A stretch of DNA of 64,000 nucleotides from the NCBI RefSeq assembly GCF_014332515.1, contig NZ_VFSD01000013.1:62001-126000 (forward strand). The letters run 5' to 3'. Below the pieces are notes generated by a model. It worked only from the letters and a program-made list of their open reading frames with translations, had not been told where the DNA came from and searched no databases. The stretch's first letter is position 1; each line of letters starts with the position of its first letter. Below are positions 23,767-32,220 of the stretch, in pieces. This stretch comes from Pontibacter beigongshangensis (GTDB lineage Bacteria; Bacteroidota; Bacteroidia; Cytophagales; Hymenobacteraceae). The position numbers and the translations under genes were made by a program.

Positions 23767-25758
23767 TTAGAATAGCGTCCCTTGCCGGAAAGCTGGCGCA
23801 GCCTTCACCTTTGTGCCCAGGTACCGAATTATCAGCCAGAGAACAGCGGTTCCGATCAGGTAAACCAGAAACCAATGCACGCCCCAGCTGGAGAGATTGG
23901 TGCAGATCAGGTTGGCCACCAAAGCCACGGTTATGGCATAAGGCAACTGCGTTTTTACATGGTCTATGTGGTTACAGCCGGAGGCGAGGGAGCTCAGGAT
24001 GGTGGTGTCGGAGATAGGGGAGCAGTGATCGCCAAAAACAGAGCCGGCCAGCACCACCGAGATGACATTGTAGATGATCGGCATCGTTTCTTCCTGCGAC
24101 ATGCCCAGCTGCTGGCACACATACCAGGCAGCCGGCAGCATGAGCGGGTACAGAATAGCCATGGTGCCCCAGCTGGAACCGGTAGAAAAAGCGATAATGG
24201 CCGCCAGAAAAAACGTGATCTCCGGCAGGAACCGAGGCGATACATTGCCCGAGAAAAGAGAAGTGAGGTACTCGGCAGTGTAAAGCTCTTTCGTAACCGA
24301 TGCCAGCGACCAGGCCAGCACCAGAATCAGGATAGCCGGCAGCATAGACTTAAAGCCAGTTACCAGCGACTCCATGGTTTCGTACAGGCTCATAATGCGC
24401 TGGCTGATCGTGAGGATCACCGCCACCAGCACCCCCGACAGCGAAGCCCAGATCAGGGCAACATAAGAGTTGGAGTCGCCGATAGTAACCGAAAGCTTGC
24501 GGAAGAAGCCAAGCGAGGTGTCGGTCCAGACGGACTGGCTGTAGCCTGTGTAAAGCAAGCCTGCAACGGTGCCAAAAATAACAATCAGCACCGGCAGCAG
24601 TGCATTTATGGCTCTGCTTCGGCTCGGATCTACAGGCGCAAACTCTGCCATTTCCTGCTGCTGCTTCCCCTCTGATTTCTCATTGATGCGCACGGCACTC
24701 ACAGCACCCGTGGTGCGGGCTCTTGTTTCCGCTTTGTGCATCAGGCCAAAGTCTCGGTTCATCAGGATCAGCATCAGCATAAATACCAGCGTAAGCACTG
24801 GGTAATAGGCATACTGCAGTGAGTTGAAGAACAGAGAGTAAGCCCCTTCTTCAATTCCGAGGCTACTGGCGGCGTCTTTTATGTAGCCCAGTTCAGCCCC
24901 TACCCAGGTGGTAACAAAGGCAATAGAGGCCACAGGAGCCGCCGTGCTGTCAACAATATAAGCCAGCTTTTCGCGGGAGACCAGGTGCTTATCCGTTACG
25001 GGGCGCATAGTGTTGCCAACAATCAGGGTATTGGCGTAATCATCAAAAAAGATGGCCACTCCCAAACCCCAGGTTACTACCTGAGAGCTTTTGGCAGACC
25101 TGGCATAACCAGAGAGCAGGTTTACCACACCGGCCATGCCACCATTTTTTGAAATAATGGCCACCATGCCGCCTATCAGCATCGAAAACAGGATAACCGA
25201 TACATGATCGGAATCGGTAAGGGCTCTTACCAGGTAGGTGTCGGCCACAGCGAACAGGCCGGTAAACAAAGACTTAAAGGAAAGACCATAAATTACAAAA
25301 CTTCCTACCCAGATACCGGCAAAGAGCGCCAGCAATACCTCCTTGAAGATAAGGGCCAGCAAAATGGCCAGGAGCGGGGGCAGAATAGAAATCCACATCG
25401 GAAACTCCCGCACACCCCGCTCAGTGTCGGCATTGGGCTGGTAGAGCCGGGCAATGGTGCGCGTATCCAAGTGGGCAGTAACCTGAATCAGGCTGGCAGG
25501 TGCCGGCAGCGAAAGTATTGCCTCCCCCTCGGTAAAGCTTGTTTCCTGCCGTTCTCCGTTGATGCGCAGCGGCAGGGGGCCGTTGTATTTTACAAGATTT
25601 CCGGTTTCGGTAGTAGCGCGCAGCGTAAAGGCTGTGTCGTTTACGGCCTGCAACTTAAACTCAGCAATGTCAGCTTTTTTGTTTTCTTCCTGCGAAAAAG
25701 CCTGAGCAGTAGTCAGGAGGATGAACAAATAGCTTAGTACTGTCCGGAATAGCGTCAT
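23767..25758 (-). CDS. NhaC-family Na+/H+ antiporter with periplasmic N-domain
   Basis: 663 residues. A signal peptide (MTLFRTVLSYLFILLTTAQAFSQ) leads a periplasmic beta domain of about 90 residues, followed by 12 or so membrane segments of the NhaC family: LIGGMVAIISKNGGMAGVVNLL, VAIFFDDYANTLIVGNTMRPV and the second half FSTGSSWGTMAILYPLMLPAA with GSVFGDHCSPISDTTILSSLA. The FFDDYAN and GDHCSPISDTT motifs are the ion-binding core. I put the start at ATG 25758, where the signal peptide begins; the frame is open 63 codons further up but that part looks like junk. Likely exchanges Na+ for protons, perhaps with an organic anion. Confidence 0.85.
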   Translation of the reverse strand: MTLFRTVLSYLFILLTTAQAFSQEENKKADIAEFKLQAVNDTAFTLRATTETGNLVKYNGPLPLRINGERQETSFTEGEAILSLPAPASLIQVTAHLDTRTIARLYQPNADTERGVREFPMWISILPPLLAILLALIFKEVLLALFAGIWVGSFVIYGLSFKSLFTGLFAVADTYLVRALTDSDHVSVILFSMLIGGMVAIISKNGGMAGVVNLLSGYARSAKSSQVVTWGLGVAIFFDDYANTLIVGNTMRPVTDKHLVSREKLAYIVDSTAAPVASIAFVTTWVGAELGYIKDAASSLGIEEGAYSLFFNSLQYAYYPVLTLVFMLMLILMNRDFGLMHKAETRARTTGAVSAVRINEKSEGKQQQEMAEFAPVDPSRSRAINALLPVLIVIFGTVAGLLYTGYSQSVWTDTSLGFFRKLSVTIGDSNSYVALIWASLSGVLVAVILTISQRIMSLYETMESLVTGFKSMLPAILILVLAWSLASVTKELYTAEYLTSLFSGNVSPRFLPEITFFLAAIIAFSTGSSWGTMAILYPLMLPAAWYVCQQLGMSQEETMPIIYNVISVVLAGSVFGDHCSPISDTTILSSLASGCNHIDHVKTQLPYAITVALVANLICTNLSSWGVHWFLVYLIGTAVLWLIIRYLGTKVKAAPAFRQGTLF

Positions 25759-25945
25759 GCAACAGGATGAGTAAGTTTTTAACTCCTCAAATAAGTAAAT
25801 AATATGCGTAAACGAAAATATAGAACTGGCAAATGGCTCGTTTTCGATAAAACAGAAATGGAGGCTGGTTGTGCCAGCCATGCCATTGTGAGGGAGGTGA
25901 GCAACCTTGTCAGACAAAACGAAGCACAAGCGCTGCGCTTCTGTC

Positions 25946-25976
25946 AATTATTCAAATAAAAAAGGCCCTCCGGAGG
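25946..25976 (+). repeat. Family A repeat, copy 9
   Basis: AATTATTCAAATAAAAAAG then GCCCTCCGGAGG, then CGCTGCTGCTCC running to the stop codon of the EamA gene. Confidence 0.85.
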
Positions 25977-25999
25977 CGCTGCTGCTCCCGCGCTGGGTT

Positions 26000-26905
26000 T
26001 TACTTCGCCCTGTTCACGATAAAAACGCCTGCCAGAATAACGACCATGCCCAGGTAATGCCAAGCCTGAATGGTCTCGCCATCGAGCACGCCCCACATGA
26101 GGGCCACGATCGGGATCAGGTAGTTGATGGTGCTGGCAAAGAGCGGTGTGGAGATGTGGATGAGCTTGTTGAGCAGGATCAGGCCGATGGCCGTGCTGAA
26201 AACAGCCAGCAGGGCAATATACAGCAGAGCTTCCCAGGCTCCTTCTGTAACCTGCAGTTTATGAAAGGCATCTGTGGTGCTCAGGTAGACGGCTGCCAAA
26301 GGCCCTACCGTCAGCAAGGCCATGCTCGACATAACCACGGGGTGTATGCCCTGCAGCCTGAACTTGATGATGTTGGCGCTGCCGCCATAACAGACAGTGG
26401 CAACTACGATAAACAACCCGTAAAAAGCATTGCTCAGGTCGGCGCTGCCATTGCCCGAGAAGATCAGGACTGCCGTGCCTGCTATGCCTACCACTATGCC
26501 CACCACTCGCAGCCAGGTAATGCGCTGCTGGAAAAAGGCAGCCCCGATCAGCAGCGTAAACAGGGCAGTGAGCGAGTTGAGCACGCCAGCCAGTCCGCTT
26601 GCCAGTTCGGTTTCGGCATAAGCAAACAGGAAAGCAGGAAACAGGTTACCCAGCAGGCCGCTCAGCAACAGAAATTTCCAGCGGTCGGGAGCGATTTTGC
26701 GCAGGTTGGCCAGGGCAAAGGGCAGCAAGGCAAGGCAGGCGATGACGATACGTAAGGCTCCAAGTTCGCCGGCAGCAAACACGACGAGCCCTTTCTTGAT
26801 CAGAATAAAAGAAGAACCCCAGATAAACGTGAGCACAACAATCAGCAGCCAGACGAGTAGCGGTACCGACGTTTTGGCCTGTGCGGAAGGAGTGGTTGTT
26901 TTGAT
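26000..26905 (-). CDS. EamA-family (DMT) exporter, unusual start
   Basis: Ten-segment drug/metabolite transporter with two EamA domains: LTFIWGSSFILIKKGL at the first, and NKLIHISTPLFASTINYLIPIVALMWGVLDGE in the second. The only ordinary start codon is GTG 26836, but that would cut off half of the first membrane segment (278 residues). In frame upstream the sequence reads KTTTPSAQAKTSVPLLVWLL, preceded at 26905-26903 by ATC, and a stop comes 11 codons before that. So I extend it to an ATC start (301 residues), either a rare ATC codon or a mutated/mis-read ATG. Substrate is not known. Confidence 0.65.
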   Translation of the reverse strand: MKTTTPSAQAKTSVPLLVWLLIVVLTFIWGSSFILIKKGLVVFAAGELGALRIVIACLALLPFALANLRKIAPDRWKFLLLSGLLGNLFPAFLFAYAETELASGLAGVLNSLTALFTLLIGAAFFQQRITWLRVVGIVVGIAGTAVLIFSGNGSADLSNAFYGLFIVVATVCYGGSANIIKFRLQGIHPVVMSSMALLTVGPLAAVYLSTTDAFHKLQVTEGAWEALLYIALLAVFSTAIGLILLNKLIHISTPLFASTINYLIPIVALMWGVLDGETIQAWHYLGMVVILAGVFIVNRAK

Positions 26906-26990
26906 GGTGTTTGGTTGGTTGTTGGTTGCCGATTGTTATTGATAAATGTAGAAGTCGTGTCGTTCTCTCAGACCAATAATTCACTAATCA

Positions 26991-27021
26991 GATTATTTGA
27001 ATGAAAATGCCCTTCCGGAGG
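26991..27021 (+). repeat. Family A repeat, copy 10
   Basis: GATTATTTGAATGAAAAT then GCCCTTCCGGAGG, followed by TTACTGAACCTGCTGCTC. Left end of a 310-bp unit closed by copy 11 in the opposite direction. Confidence 0.85.
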
Positions 27022-27059
27022 TTACTGAACCTGCTGCTCAAAGGTATCAGCTGCCGCTG

Positions 27060-27080
27060 GTGCGAGCTTGTAGCTCTTAC
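27060..27080 (+). repeat. Family C repeat, copy 1
   Basis: GTGCGAGCTTGTAGCTCTTAC, an imperfect 8-bp hairpin; its inverted partner is at 27177-27197, 96 bp away. Confidence 0.6.
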
Positions 27081-27176
27081 CTACACTGTCCAGGCATTTC
27101 ACGCTGATCTTAAAACAGCAAAAAGTTCTACTATAAAAAAGCTGATCTTGCCCATGCTAAAATTGGTGGAATGAAC

Positions 27177-27197
27177 GTACGAGCTGCAAGCTCGCAC
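27177..27197 (-). repeat. Family C repeat, copy 2
   Basis: Minus reading GTGCGAGCTTGCAGCTCGTA then C. Differs from copy 1 by two bases and from copy 3 (44048) by one. Confidence 0.6.
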
Positions 27198-27221
27198 TAG
27201 CAATCAGTACTGAAGAAAAAG

Positions 27222-27240
27222 TCTAACATCTATTATCTAC
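27222..27240 (+). repeat. Family G short repeat, copy 2
   Basis: TCTAACATCTATTATCTAC. Confidence 0.45.
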
Positions 27241-27269
27241 CTCTAATACCTGTTAAGCAGCAGCAGAAC

Positions 27270-27300
27270 CCTCCGGAAGGCCCTTTTCATTAGAATAATT
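27270..27300 (-). repeat. Family A repeat, copy 11
   Basis: Minus reading AATTATTCTAATGAAAAG then GGCCTTCCGGAGG, then GTTCTGCTGCTGCTT. Perfect AT end. Confidence 0.9.
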
Positions 27301-27333
27301 CAGAGCAGATCTCTTCCCATTCCTGCGGCACCG

Positions 27334-28320
27334 CTACTCCGCATAACTCATGGTCTGGGCAATTTCTTCCAGCGTTTCGTAGATCTCGTTTATGTCTTCG
27401 GACTGCACCAGGCGCATGCGCAGCGGCTTAAAGTGCGAAAGCCCCCTGAAGTAATTGGTGTAGTGGCGGCGCATCTCAAAAATGCCCAATTTTTCGCCTT
27501 TCCACTCCAGCGAGTGCGTGAAGTGCTGGCGGCAAACGGCCACACGCTCCTCCAGCGTCGGGCCAGGCAGGTGCTCGCCGGTAGCCATATAATGCTTTAC
27601 CTCGTTAAAGATCCAGGGGTATCCAATGGAGGCGCGGCCGATCATGATGCCGTCCACGCCGTAGCGGTTGCGGTACTCCAGCGCTTTCTCAGGCGTGTCG
27701 ATGTCGCCGTTGCCGAAGATCGGGATCTTCATGCGCGGGTTGTTCCTTACCTCGGCTATCAGGCTCCAGTCAGCTTCGCCTTTGTACATCTGCACGCGGG
27801 TGCGACCGTGTATGCTCAGCGCCTGTATGCCGATGTCCTGCAGGCGCTCGGCCGTTTCTACAATGTTTTTGGTGTTATCGTCCCAGCCGAGGCGGGTCTT
27901 TACCGTTACGGGCAGGTGCGTGGCTTTCACAATTTCGGAAGTCATCTGCACCATTTTCGGGATGTCGCGGAGCAAGGCGGCACCAGCGCCTTTGCAGGCC
28001 ACGTTTTTTACGGGGCAACCGTAGTTTATGTCGATCAGGTCGGGGCCGGCCTGTGTCGATACAATGGCGGCTTCGCGCATGGAGTCTATCTCGGAGCCGA
28101 ATATCTGGATGCCGATCGGGCGCTCGTAGTCGAAGATGTCGAGCTTCTGCAGACTCTTGGCCGCATCCCGGATCAAACCCTCTGACGAGATAAATTCCGT
28201 ATACATCAGATCGGCGCCATTGGCTTTGCATACTTTCCGGAACGGCGGATCGCTTACATCCTCCATCGGTGCCAGCAGCAGCGGAAACTCGCCAAGTTCT
28301 ATGTTCGCTATCTTTACCAA
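27334..28320 (-). CDS. dusB: tRNA-dihydrouridine synthase B
   Basis: 328 residues, FMN-dependent TIM barrel that reduces uridine in the tRNA D-loop. LLLAPMEDVSDPPFR (14-28) is the FMN/substrate edge, DINYGCPVKNVACKGAGAALL (97-117) holds the active-site Cys, TVKTRLGWDD near 138 and the FMN phosphate loop PIFGNGDIDTPEKAL with GVDGIMIGRASIGYPW complete the fold. PVKNVACKGAGAALL is the DusB pattern. Start is TTG at 28320 as no ATG or GTG fits. Divergent from the CPBP gene with only 53 bp between. Confidence 0.93.
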   Translation of the reverse strand: MVKIANIELGEFPLLLAPMEDVSDPPFRKVCKANGADLMYTEFISSEGLIRDAAKSLQKLDIFDYERPIGIQIFGSEIDSMREAAIVSTQAGPDLIDINYGCPVKNVACKGAGAALLRDIPKMVQMTSEIVKATHLPVTVKTRLGWDDNTKNIVETAERLQDIGIQALSIHGRTRVQMYKGEADWSLIAEVRNNPRMKIPIFGNGDIDTPEKALEYRNRYGVDGIMIGRASIGYPWIFNEVKHYMATGEHLPGPTLEERVAVCRQHFTHSLEWKGEKLGIFEMRRHYTNYFRGLSHFKPLRMRLVQSEDINEIYETLEEIAQTMSYAE

Positions 28321-28373
28321 AGCTTAATTTATTTTTTAACGTAAATTTACGTCAATTAAACCTAAACTTCTCT

Positions 28374-29366
28374 ATGAAAGGTTTCATCCCGAAAGAAACA
28401 AATCCGTTTTTGGTCTTGCTGCTGCTGGTTGCCTTTGTGATAGGTGGGGCTTTTGTGGCCACGTTCTTATATGCCGTGTTTGGCGACATGCTGTTTGGTG
28501 TTGGTATGTTTGAGCTGGAGTCTGCCCTTAAAAACCCGACAGAATACCCGCAGGGCCGCAATGCTATTATGTTTTACCAGGGCGTGGTGTCGATGTGTAT
28601 GTTTGTGCTGGCGCCGCTGGTGCTTATACAGTCGCTGGGCTACGACCTGGGCCGCTACCTGAACTGGAAGGGCCGCCCCATGCTGGGCCTGGTGCTGCTG
28701 AGCGGCCTGCTGATTATCGTGGTCATGCCTGCCAACTCGCTTATTATCTACTGGAACGCCAACATGTCGCTGCCTGAGTTTATGAAAGGGTTTGAGGTAT
28801 GGGCGCGGGAAAAGGAGGAGCATGCGGCGGAGCTCACGAAGCTGTTCGCCAGGTTTACAACCATTCCGCAATTGCTGGTGGGCTTGCTGGTAATTGCCGT
28901 TATTCCGGCCATAGGCGAGGAGCTGTTGTTCCGGGGTGTGGTGCAGAAGCAGATTCACCGCTGGGCCGGCAACGGGCATGTAGGCATCTGGGTAGCCGCT
29001 ATTGCCTTTAGTGCCATACACGTGCAGTTCTTTGGGTTTGTGCCCCGTATGATTCTGGGTGCCTTGTTTGGGTACCTGTACTGGTGGTCGGGCAGAATCA
29101 GCGTGCCCATTGTGGCGCACTTCGTGAACAATGGGTTTACGGTGCTCTTGCTGTACCTGTACCAGACGGGCAGGATAGAGGCCGATATAGAATCGTCGGA
29201 GCCGATGCCGTTTTACAGTGTGGCCATGTCGGTGGTGCTGAGCGCTGCCTTGCTTTACTACCTGTACAGCGAGTTCATGAAGCAGCCCTTGCTGCAGCAG
29301 CGCACTCCCGAAACAACATTGGCCGACGACCCGGTAGATCCGGCCGGGAGAAACAACGAAGCGTAG
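28374..29366 (+). CDS. CPBP-family intramembrane metalloprotease
   Basis: 330 residues with about seven membrane segments. The CPBP/Rce1 (ABI) active-site motifs are present: EELLFRGVVQ (near 181-190), AIAFSAIHVQFFGFVPRMILGALFGYLYWW near 206-235 and VPIVAHFVNN near 245. Relatives cleave after prenylated Cys or process bacteriocins, or are of unknown role; no CAAX substrate or bacteriocin gene is seen near, so the job is open. I choose ATG 28374; the frame continues upstream to 28269 but would cross into the dusB gene and adds nothing membrane-like. Confidence 0.85.
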   Translation: MKGFIPKETNPFLVLLLLVAFVIGGAFVATFLYAVFGDMLFGVGMFELESALKNPTEYPQGRNAIMFYQGVVSMCMFVLAPLVLIQSLGYDLGRYLNWKGRPMLGLVLLSGLLIIVVMPANSLIIYWNANMSLPEFMKGFEVWAREKEEHAAELTKLFARFTTIPQLLVGLLVIAVIPAIGEELLFRGVVQKQIHRWAGNGHVGIWVAAIAFSAIHVQFFGFVPRMILGALFGYLYWWSGRISVPIVAHFVNNGFTVLLLYLYQTGRIEADIESSEPMPFYSVAMSVVLSAALLYYLYSEFMKQPLLQQRTPETTLADDPVDPAGRNNEA

Positions 29367-29470
29367 TACTTCATCAAATCAAAAATCAGAGCCTACTAAT
29401 ATTGATGACAGGTTGAGGCCATTTTCTCTGCTGCCACACTCTCGCTGCCTCTTCAGGTTCTGGTGAAGAA

Positions 29471-29497
29471 CAGCAGCAGCAGCAGCAGCAGCAGCAG
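29471..29497. repeat. (CAG)9 microsatellite
   Basis: Nine perfect CAG units, directly before the core of family A copy 12; looks like expansion of that element's usual CTG/CAG tail. Confidence 0.9.
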
Positions 29498-29499
29498 AA

Positions 29500-29530
29500 C
29501 CTCCGGAGGGGCATTTTCATTAGAATAATT
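29500..29530 (-). repeat. Family A repeat, copy 12
   Basis: Minus reading AATTATTCTAATGAAAAT then GCCCCTCCGGAGG: the exact consensus as I define it. Confidence 0.92.
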
Positions 29531-29686
29531 GCTTCCGGCCAATACTTGTGATCTCATGCCCAGTTCTGCACCGAACCCGGGTCTGTTACCGGAGCTGCAT
29601 ACCCTGGCTACAATCGCATCTCTGATTTTGGGTTTGGTGCAGCACTGGGTTTTGTCCGAAAATAATTGCTGACAACGCCTGCCTTT

Positions 29687-29717
29687 TTTGGCTTTGTCTA
29701 TTTAAATCCTATTTTTG
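29687..29717 (+). promoter_or_regulatory. cdsA: Bacteroidota promoter of cdsA
   Basis: TTTG (29687-29690), 19-nt spacer, TATTTTTG (29710-29717), no mismatch; the cdsA start is 33 bp downstream. Confidence 0.72.
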
Positions 29718-29749
29718 CTACAGTCGCACTCCGATCCATACACAACTAC

Positions 29750-30577
29750 ATGAGTCAGAAATTATCTTCCCTTAACAATCTGCAGCAACGTATTATCGTA
29801 GGGGTGCTGGGCGCCACACTATTTATCGGAGGCATTCTGTATAGCGAGTGGACTTATTTTGTGCTTTTTCTGGGGCTCACGCTGCTGGGAATTGTCGAGT
29901 TTTACCGCTTGGTAGGGGCACAGGGAATAAAGCCGCACCGGGGCGTAGGCCTCACGCTGGGCTTACTGATCTATACAAGCGTTTTTATGGTGGAGCGCGA
30001 GTTTGTGGCCCCCGAAATACTCTACCTGCTGCCGCCTGTGCTGTTTATGGTGCTGGTGCTGGAACTGTACCGCAAGCATCCGCAGCCATTCGCCAACATT
30101 GCCTTTACCATGCTGGGTGCCTTGTATATTGGGGTTCCGTTTGGCTTGCTGCACCTGCTGGGCTACCTGCAGGGCGAGTACAGCTGGCAACCGATTATGG
30201 GCGTGCTGCTGCTGATCTGGGCTTCTGACACAGGGGCATATGTGTTCGGGAAGAGCTTTGGCAAGCACAAGCTGCTGCCGCGGGTATCGCCGGGCAAAAC
30301 CTGGGAAGGCTGGGCAGGCGGCGTGCTCACGGCTGTGGTGGTGGCCTATGTGCTGTCGTTGTTTTTCGTGGATCTGGAGCTGTACCAATGGATAGGTGTG
30401 GCTGTTATCGTTTCGATATTCGGGGTGCTGGGCGACCTGGTGGAGTCGATGCTGAAGCGGAGCCTGGGCGTGAAAGACTCCGGCACCTTGCTGCCGGGCC
30501 ACGGCGGAATCTTAGACCGTTTCGATAGCCTGTTGCTGGCCATTCCGTTTATAGTGGCTTTTCTTAAAATTTTCTAG
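29750..30577 (+). CDS. cdsA: Phosphatidate cytidylyltransferase (CDP-diglyceride synthase)
   Basis: 275 residues, about eight membrane segments; makes CDP-diacylglycerol from phosphatidic acid and CTP. The C-terminal signature is complete: WASDTGAYVFGKSFGKHKL, RVSPGKTWEGWAGG and GVLGDLVESMLKRSLGVKDSG...PGHGGILDRFDS (about 230-263), where the paired Asp residues hold metal. Start ATG 29750 is preferred, since the promoter at 29687-29717 would lie inside the frame if the upstream TTG at 29666 were used. Next comes psd, which continues the same phospholipid pathway. Confidence 0.93.
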   Translation: MSQKLSSLNNLQQRIIVGVLGATLFIGGILYSEWTYFVLFLGLTLLGIVEFYRLVGAQGIKPHRGVGLTLGLLIYTSVFMVEREFVAPEILYLLPPVLFMVLVLELYRKHPQPFANIAFTMLGALYIGVPFGLLHLLGYLQGEYSWQPIMGVLLLIWASDTGAYVFGKSFGKHKLLPRVSPGKTWEGWAGGVLTAVVVAYVLSLFFVDLELYQWIGVAVIVSIFGVLGDLVESMLKRSLGVKDSGTLLPGHGGILDRFDSLLLAIPFIVAFLKIF

Positions 30578-30730
30578 TAAGAAGACTGCATAGAGAGAAT
30601 ATGCCCCTTGCTAATAATTTATTGCCAAATAAGGTAAAGTTTGCCTAATTTTAACCCCGATATTGGTTTACCCTGACTATAGGAGAAATCTCACAGGCGC
30701 TCAACATGCCTGCGTCTAATTTAAACACGG

Positions 30731-31414
30731 ATGAAAATTCATAAGGAAGGAAGAAGAATACTTTTTTTTACGTTGCTGACCTTGTTGGTAATTAACCTGT
30801 TGCTCTACAACTACAATGCGGCCAACATGACGTTTAACAGAATTTTCTCCGGCGTTTCGGTAGTTGTCTTCCTGCTGATCCTGCAGTTTTTTCGCAGTCC
30901 CTACCGCAACCTGCTCCTGCACGAAGACCTGATCGTGGCTCCTGCCGATGGTAAGGTGGTGGTGATAGAGGAGATAGAGGAGCCGGAATATTTTAAGGGG
31001 AAGCGCAAGCAGATCTCCATCTTTATGTCGCCGATAAACGTGCACGTTACCCGCAACCCGGTTTCCGGCATCGTGAAGTACTTTAAGTACCACCCTGGCA
31101 ACTACTTTGTGGCCTGGCACCCCAAGTCGAGCACGCAGAATGAGCGCACCACAGTGGTGGTGGAGTCTACGGCCGGCCCGGAAGTGCTGTTCCGCCAGAT
31201 TGCCGGTGCCATGGCGCGTCGCATTGTGTGGTATGTAAAGGAGGGCGACGAGGTAAGCCAGGGCGAAGAGTTTGGCTTCATCAAGTTCGGCTCCCGTGTG
31301 GACGTGTTCCTGCCCCTCGACACCGAGATAAAGGTAGAACTCGGCCAGAAGACCAAAGGCGGCGAAACCGTAATTGCCCAGCTCAAGACAGAAACGCCTT
31401 CGCTGTTTTCGTAA
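30731..31414 (+). CDS. psd: Phosphatidylserine decarboxylase (proenzyme)
   Basis: 227 residues of the short, archaetidylserine-decarboxylase-like PSD group. Two hydrophobic stretches (about 10-28 and 35-55) anchor it; ISIFMSPINVHVTRNPVSG (about 95-113) is the core motif. The cleavage site is IKFGSRVDVF near 195: the chain splits between Gly and Ser, and the Ser becomes the pyruvoyl group. It turns phosphatidylserine into phosphatidylethanolamine. Follows cdsA by 153 bp on the same strand; the serine transferase (pssA) is not in the window. Confidence 0.92.
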   Translation: MKIHKEGRRILFFTLLTLLVINLLLYNYNAANMTFNRIFSGVSVVVFLLILQFFRSPYRNLLLHEDLIVAPADGKVVVIEEIEEPEYFKGKRKQISIFMSPINVHVTRNPVSGIVKYFKYHPGNYFVAWHPKSSTQNERTTVVVESTAGPEVLFRQIAGAMARRIVWYVKEGDEVSQGEEFGFIKFGSRVDVFLPLDTEIKVELGQKTKGGETVIAQLKTETPSLFS

Positions 31415-31441
31415 GGTATACTAAACCTGCATGCATATAAA

Positions 31442-31475
31442 CAGGGGCTGCTCCGGATTTTCGGGGCAGCCCCTG
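31442..31475 (+). terminator. Hairpin after psd, probable terminator
   Basis: 10-bp perfect stem CAGGGGCTGC (31442-31451) and GCAGCCCCTG (31466-31475); only a weak T-rich follow-up (TGCTTGT), so termination is likely but not sure. Confidence 0.5.
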
Positions 31476-31530
31476 CTGCTTGTAGAGGTTTGTGCTTTTG
31501 TTAGGAGCAGGTGCATCAGCAGCAAAGCTT

Positions 31531-31562
31531 TTGCCGGAAGGGTGTTTTTCATTAGAATAATT
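31531..31562 (-). repeat. Family A repeat, copy 13
   Basis: Minus reading AATTATTCTAATGAAAAAC then ACCCTTCCGGCAA; CAG-rich flank at 31514-31524. Confidence 0.82.
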
Positions 31563-31781
31563 TTGGCAGTATGCCCAAAATGCTGCTAGCTGTAAAATGT
31601 TTGCTGGTGCTATAGCTGCGATGTTTATAAAATTGTATCTTGGCTTAGGAGTATTCAGCATTGCTATGATGTCCTTAATAGTTAGATCTGAAAGATATAT
31701 TAGGTGAGCGATGGAAGTTCCCCAGATATAGTGCAGATAAACCCAATATTCGGTTTATATTTTAATTGGCGTGGATTTGAA

Positions 31782-32163
31782 ATGAAAAAACTTAAAGAAA
31801 TAGTTGAATCCCTTGCAAGGAAAATTAACGCTCCTGATTATGTTTTGCCGACATACATCAAATCAGAAGGCTTTGCCCGACCACACATAGAGAAACACGG
31901 AAGTGAATATCATTGGGTAGTAGTTGAAAGGGGGCAAGAATTTGAAAGAAGAAAAACTACAGACTTGAAAGAACTTCTTTTTTGGATATTTGACTCTGTA
32001 ACTTTTGCAATGGCGACAAAAAAAAGTCGAAAATAGAATAGATAATGAGGATTTCAGAATTCAGTTATTTAAAATTCAGGAAGAATTAATAAGAGAAATC
32101 GATTCTGACTACGAACAAAGATTAAAAGAGAAGCACTCCAAGCTTCTAAGAATGAATAAATAA
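31782..32163 (+). pseudogene. Imm63-like immunity protein gene with one frameshift
   Basis: The first frame (ATG 31782) gives MKKLKEIVESLARKINAP, then YVLPTY, RPHIEKHGSEYHWVVVERGQ and DLKELLFWIFDSVTFAMATK, the pattern of Imm63-type immunity proteins that protect against polymorphic toxins. It ends too early at a TAG (32034). Taking out one A from the A8 run at 32018-32025 joins it to ENRIDNEDFRIQLFKIQEEL and an end at TAA 32163, just the family's usual C-terminus (about 126 residues in all). So the gene is broken, or phase-variable, or there is a read error. A GTG at 31704 extends the frame but adds no family sequence. AT-rich, and no toxin gene is near: an orphan, likely acquired. Confidence 0.7.
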
Positions 32164-32183
32164 AACAGCACGCCAACAAAGTT

Positions 32184-32220
32184 TAGCAGTACGGCTTGCT
32201 GACGCAGCGCCATTCTGCTA
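32184..32220. repeat. attC-like imperfect hairpin after the immunity gene
   Basis: Outer arms TAGCAG (32184-32189)/CTGCTA (32215-32220), inner GGC/GCC and GCTG/CAGC around ACG, with short unpaired parts; flanked by GCACG on both sides (32168-32172 and 32226-32230). The build recalls a cassette recombination site, but the consensus integron core boxes are not met. Confidence 0.4.

Larger units (their letters stand above)
31415..31781. other. Gap between psd and the immunity gene
   Basis: Contains the psd hairpin and A copy 13. From 31570 to 31781 the sequence turns AT-rich; no remnant of a toxin gene is seen. Confidence 0.5.

Noticed and set aside
23782..24675. Long antisense open frame over the NhaC gene
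   Set aside because: His/Gln/Arg-rich shadow translation typical of a GC-rich gene read on the wrong strand; no domain.
25759..25947. Upstream extension of the NhaC gene
   Set aside because: The signal peptide begins exactly at ATG 25758; the extension would bury it inside the protein.
32018..32025. Programmed -1 frameshifting at the A8 run
   Set aside because: A -1 shift leads at once to another stop; only a +1 shift or loss of one A restores the frame, so classic -1 slippage does not explain it.
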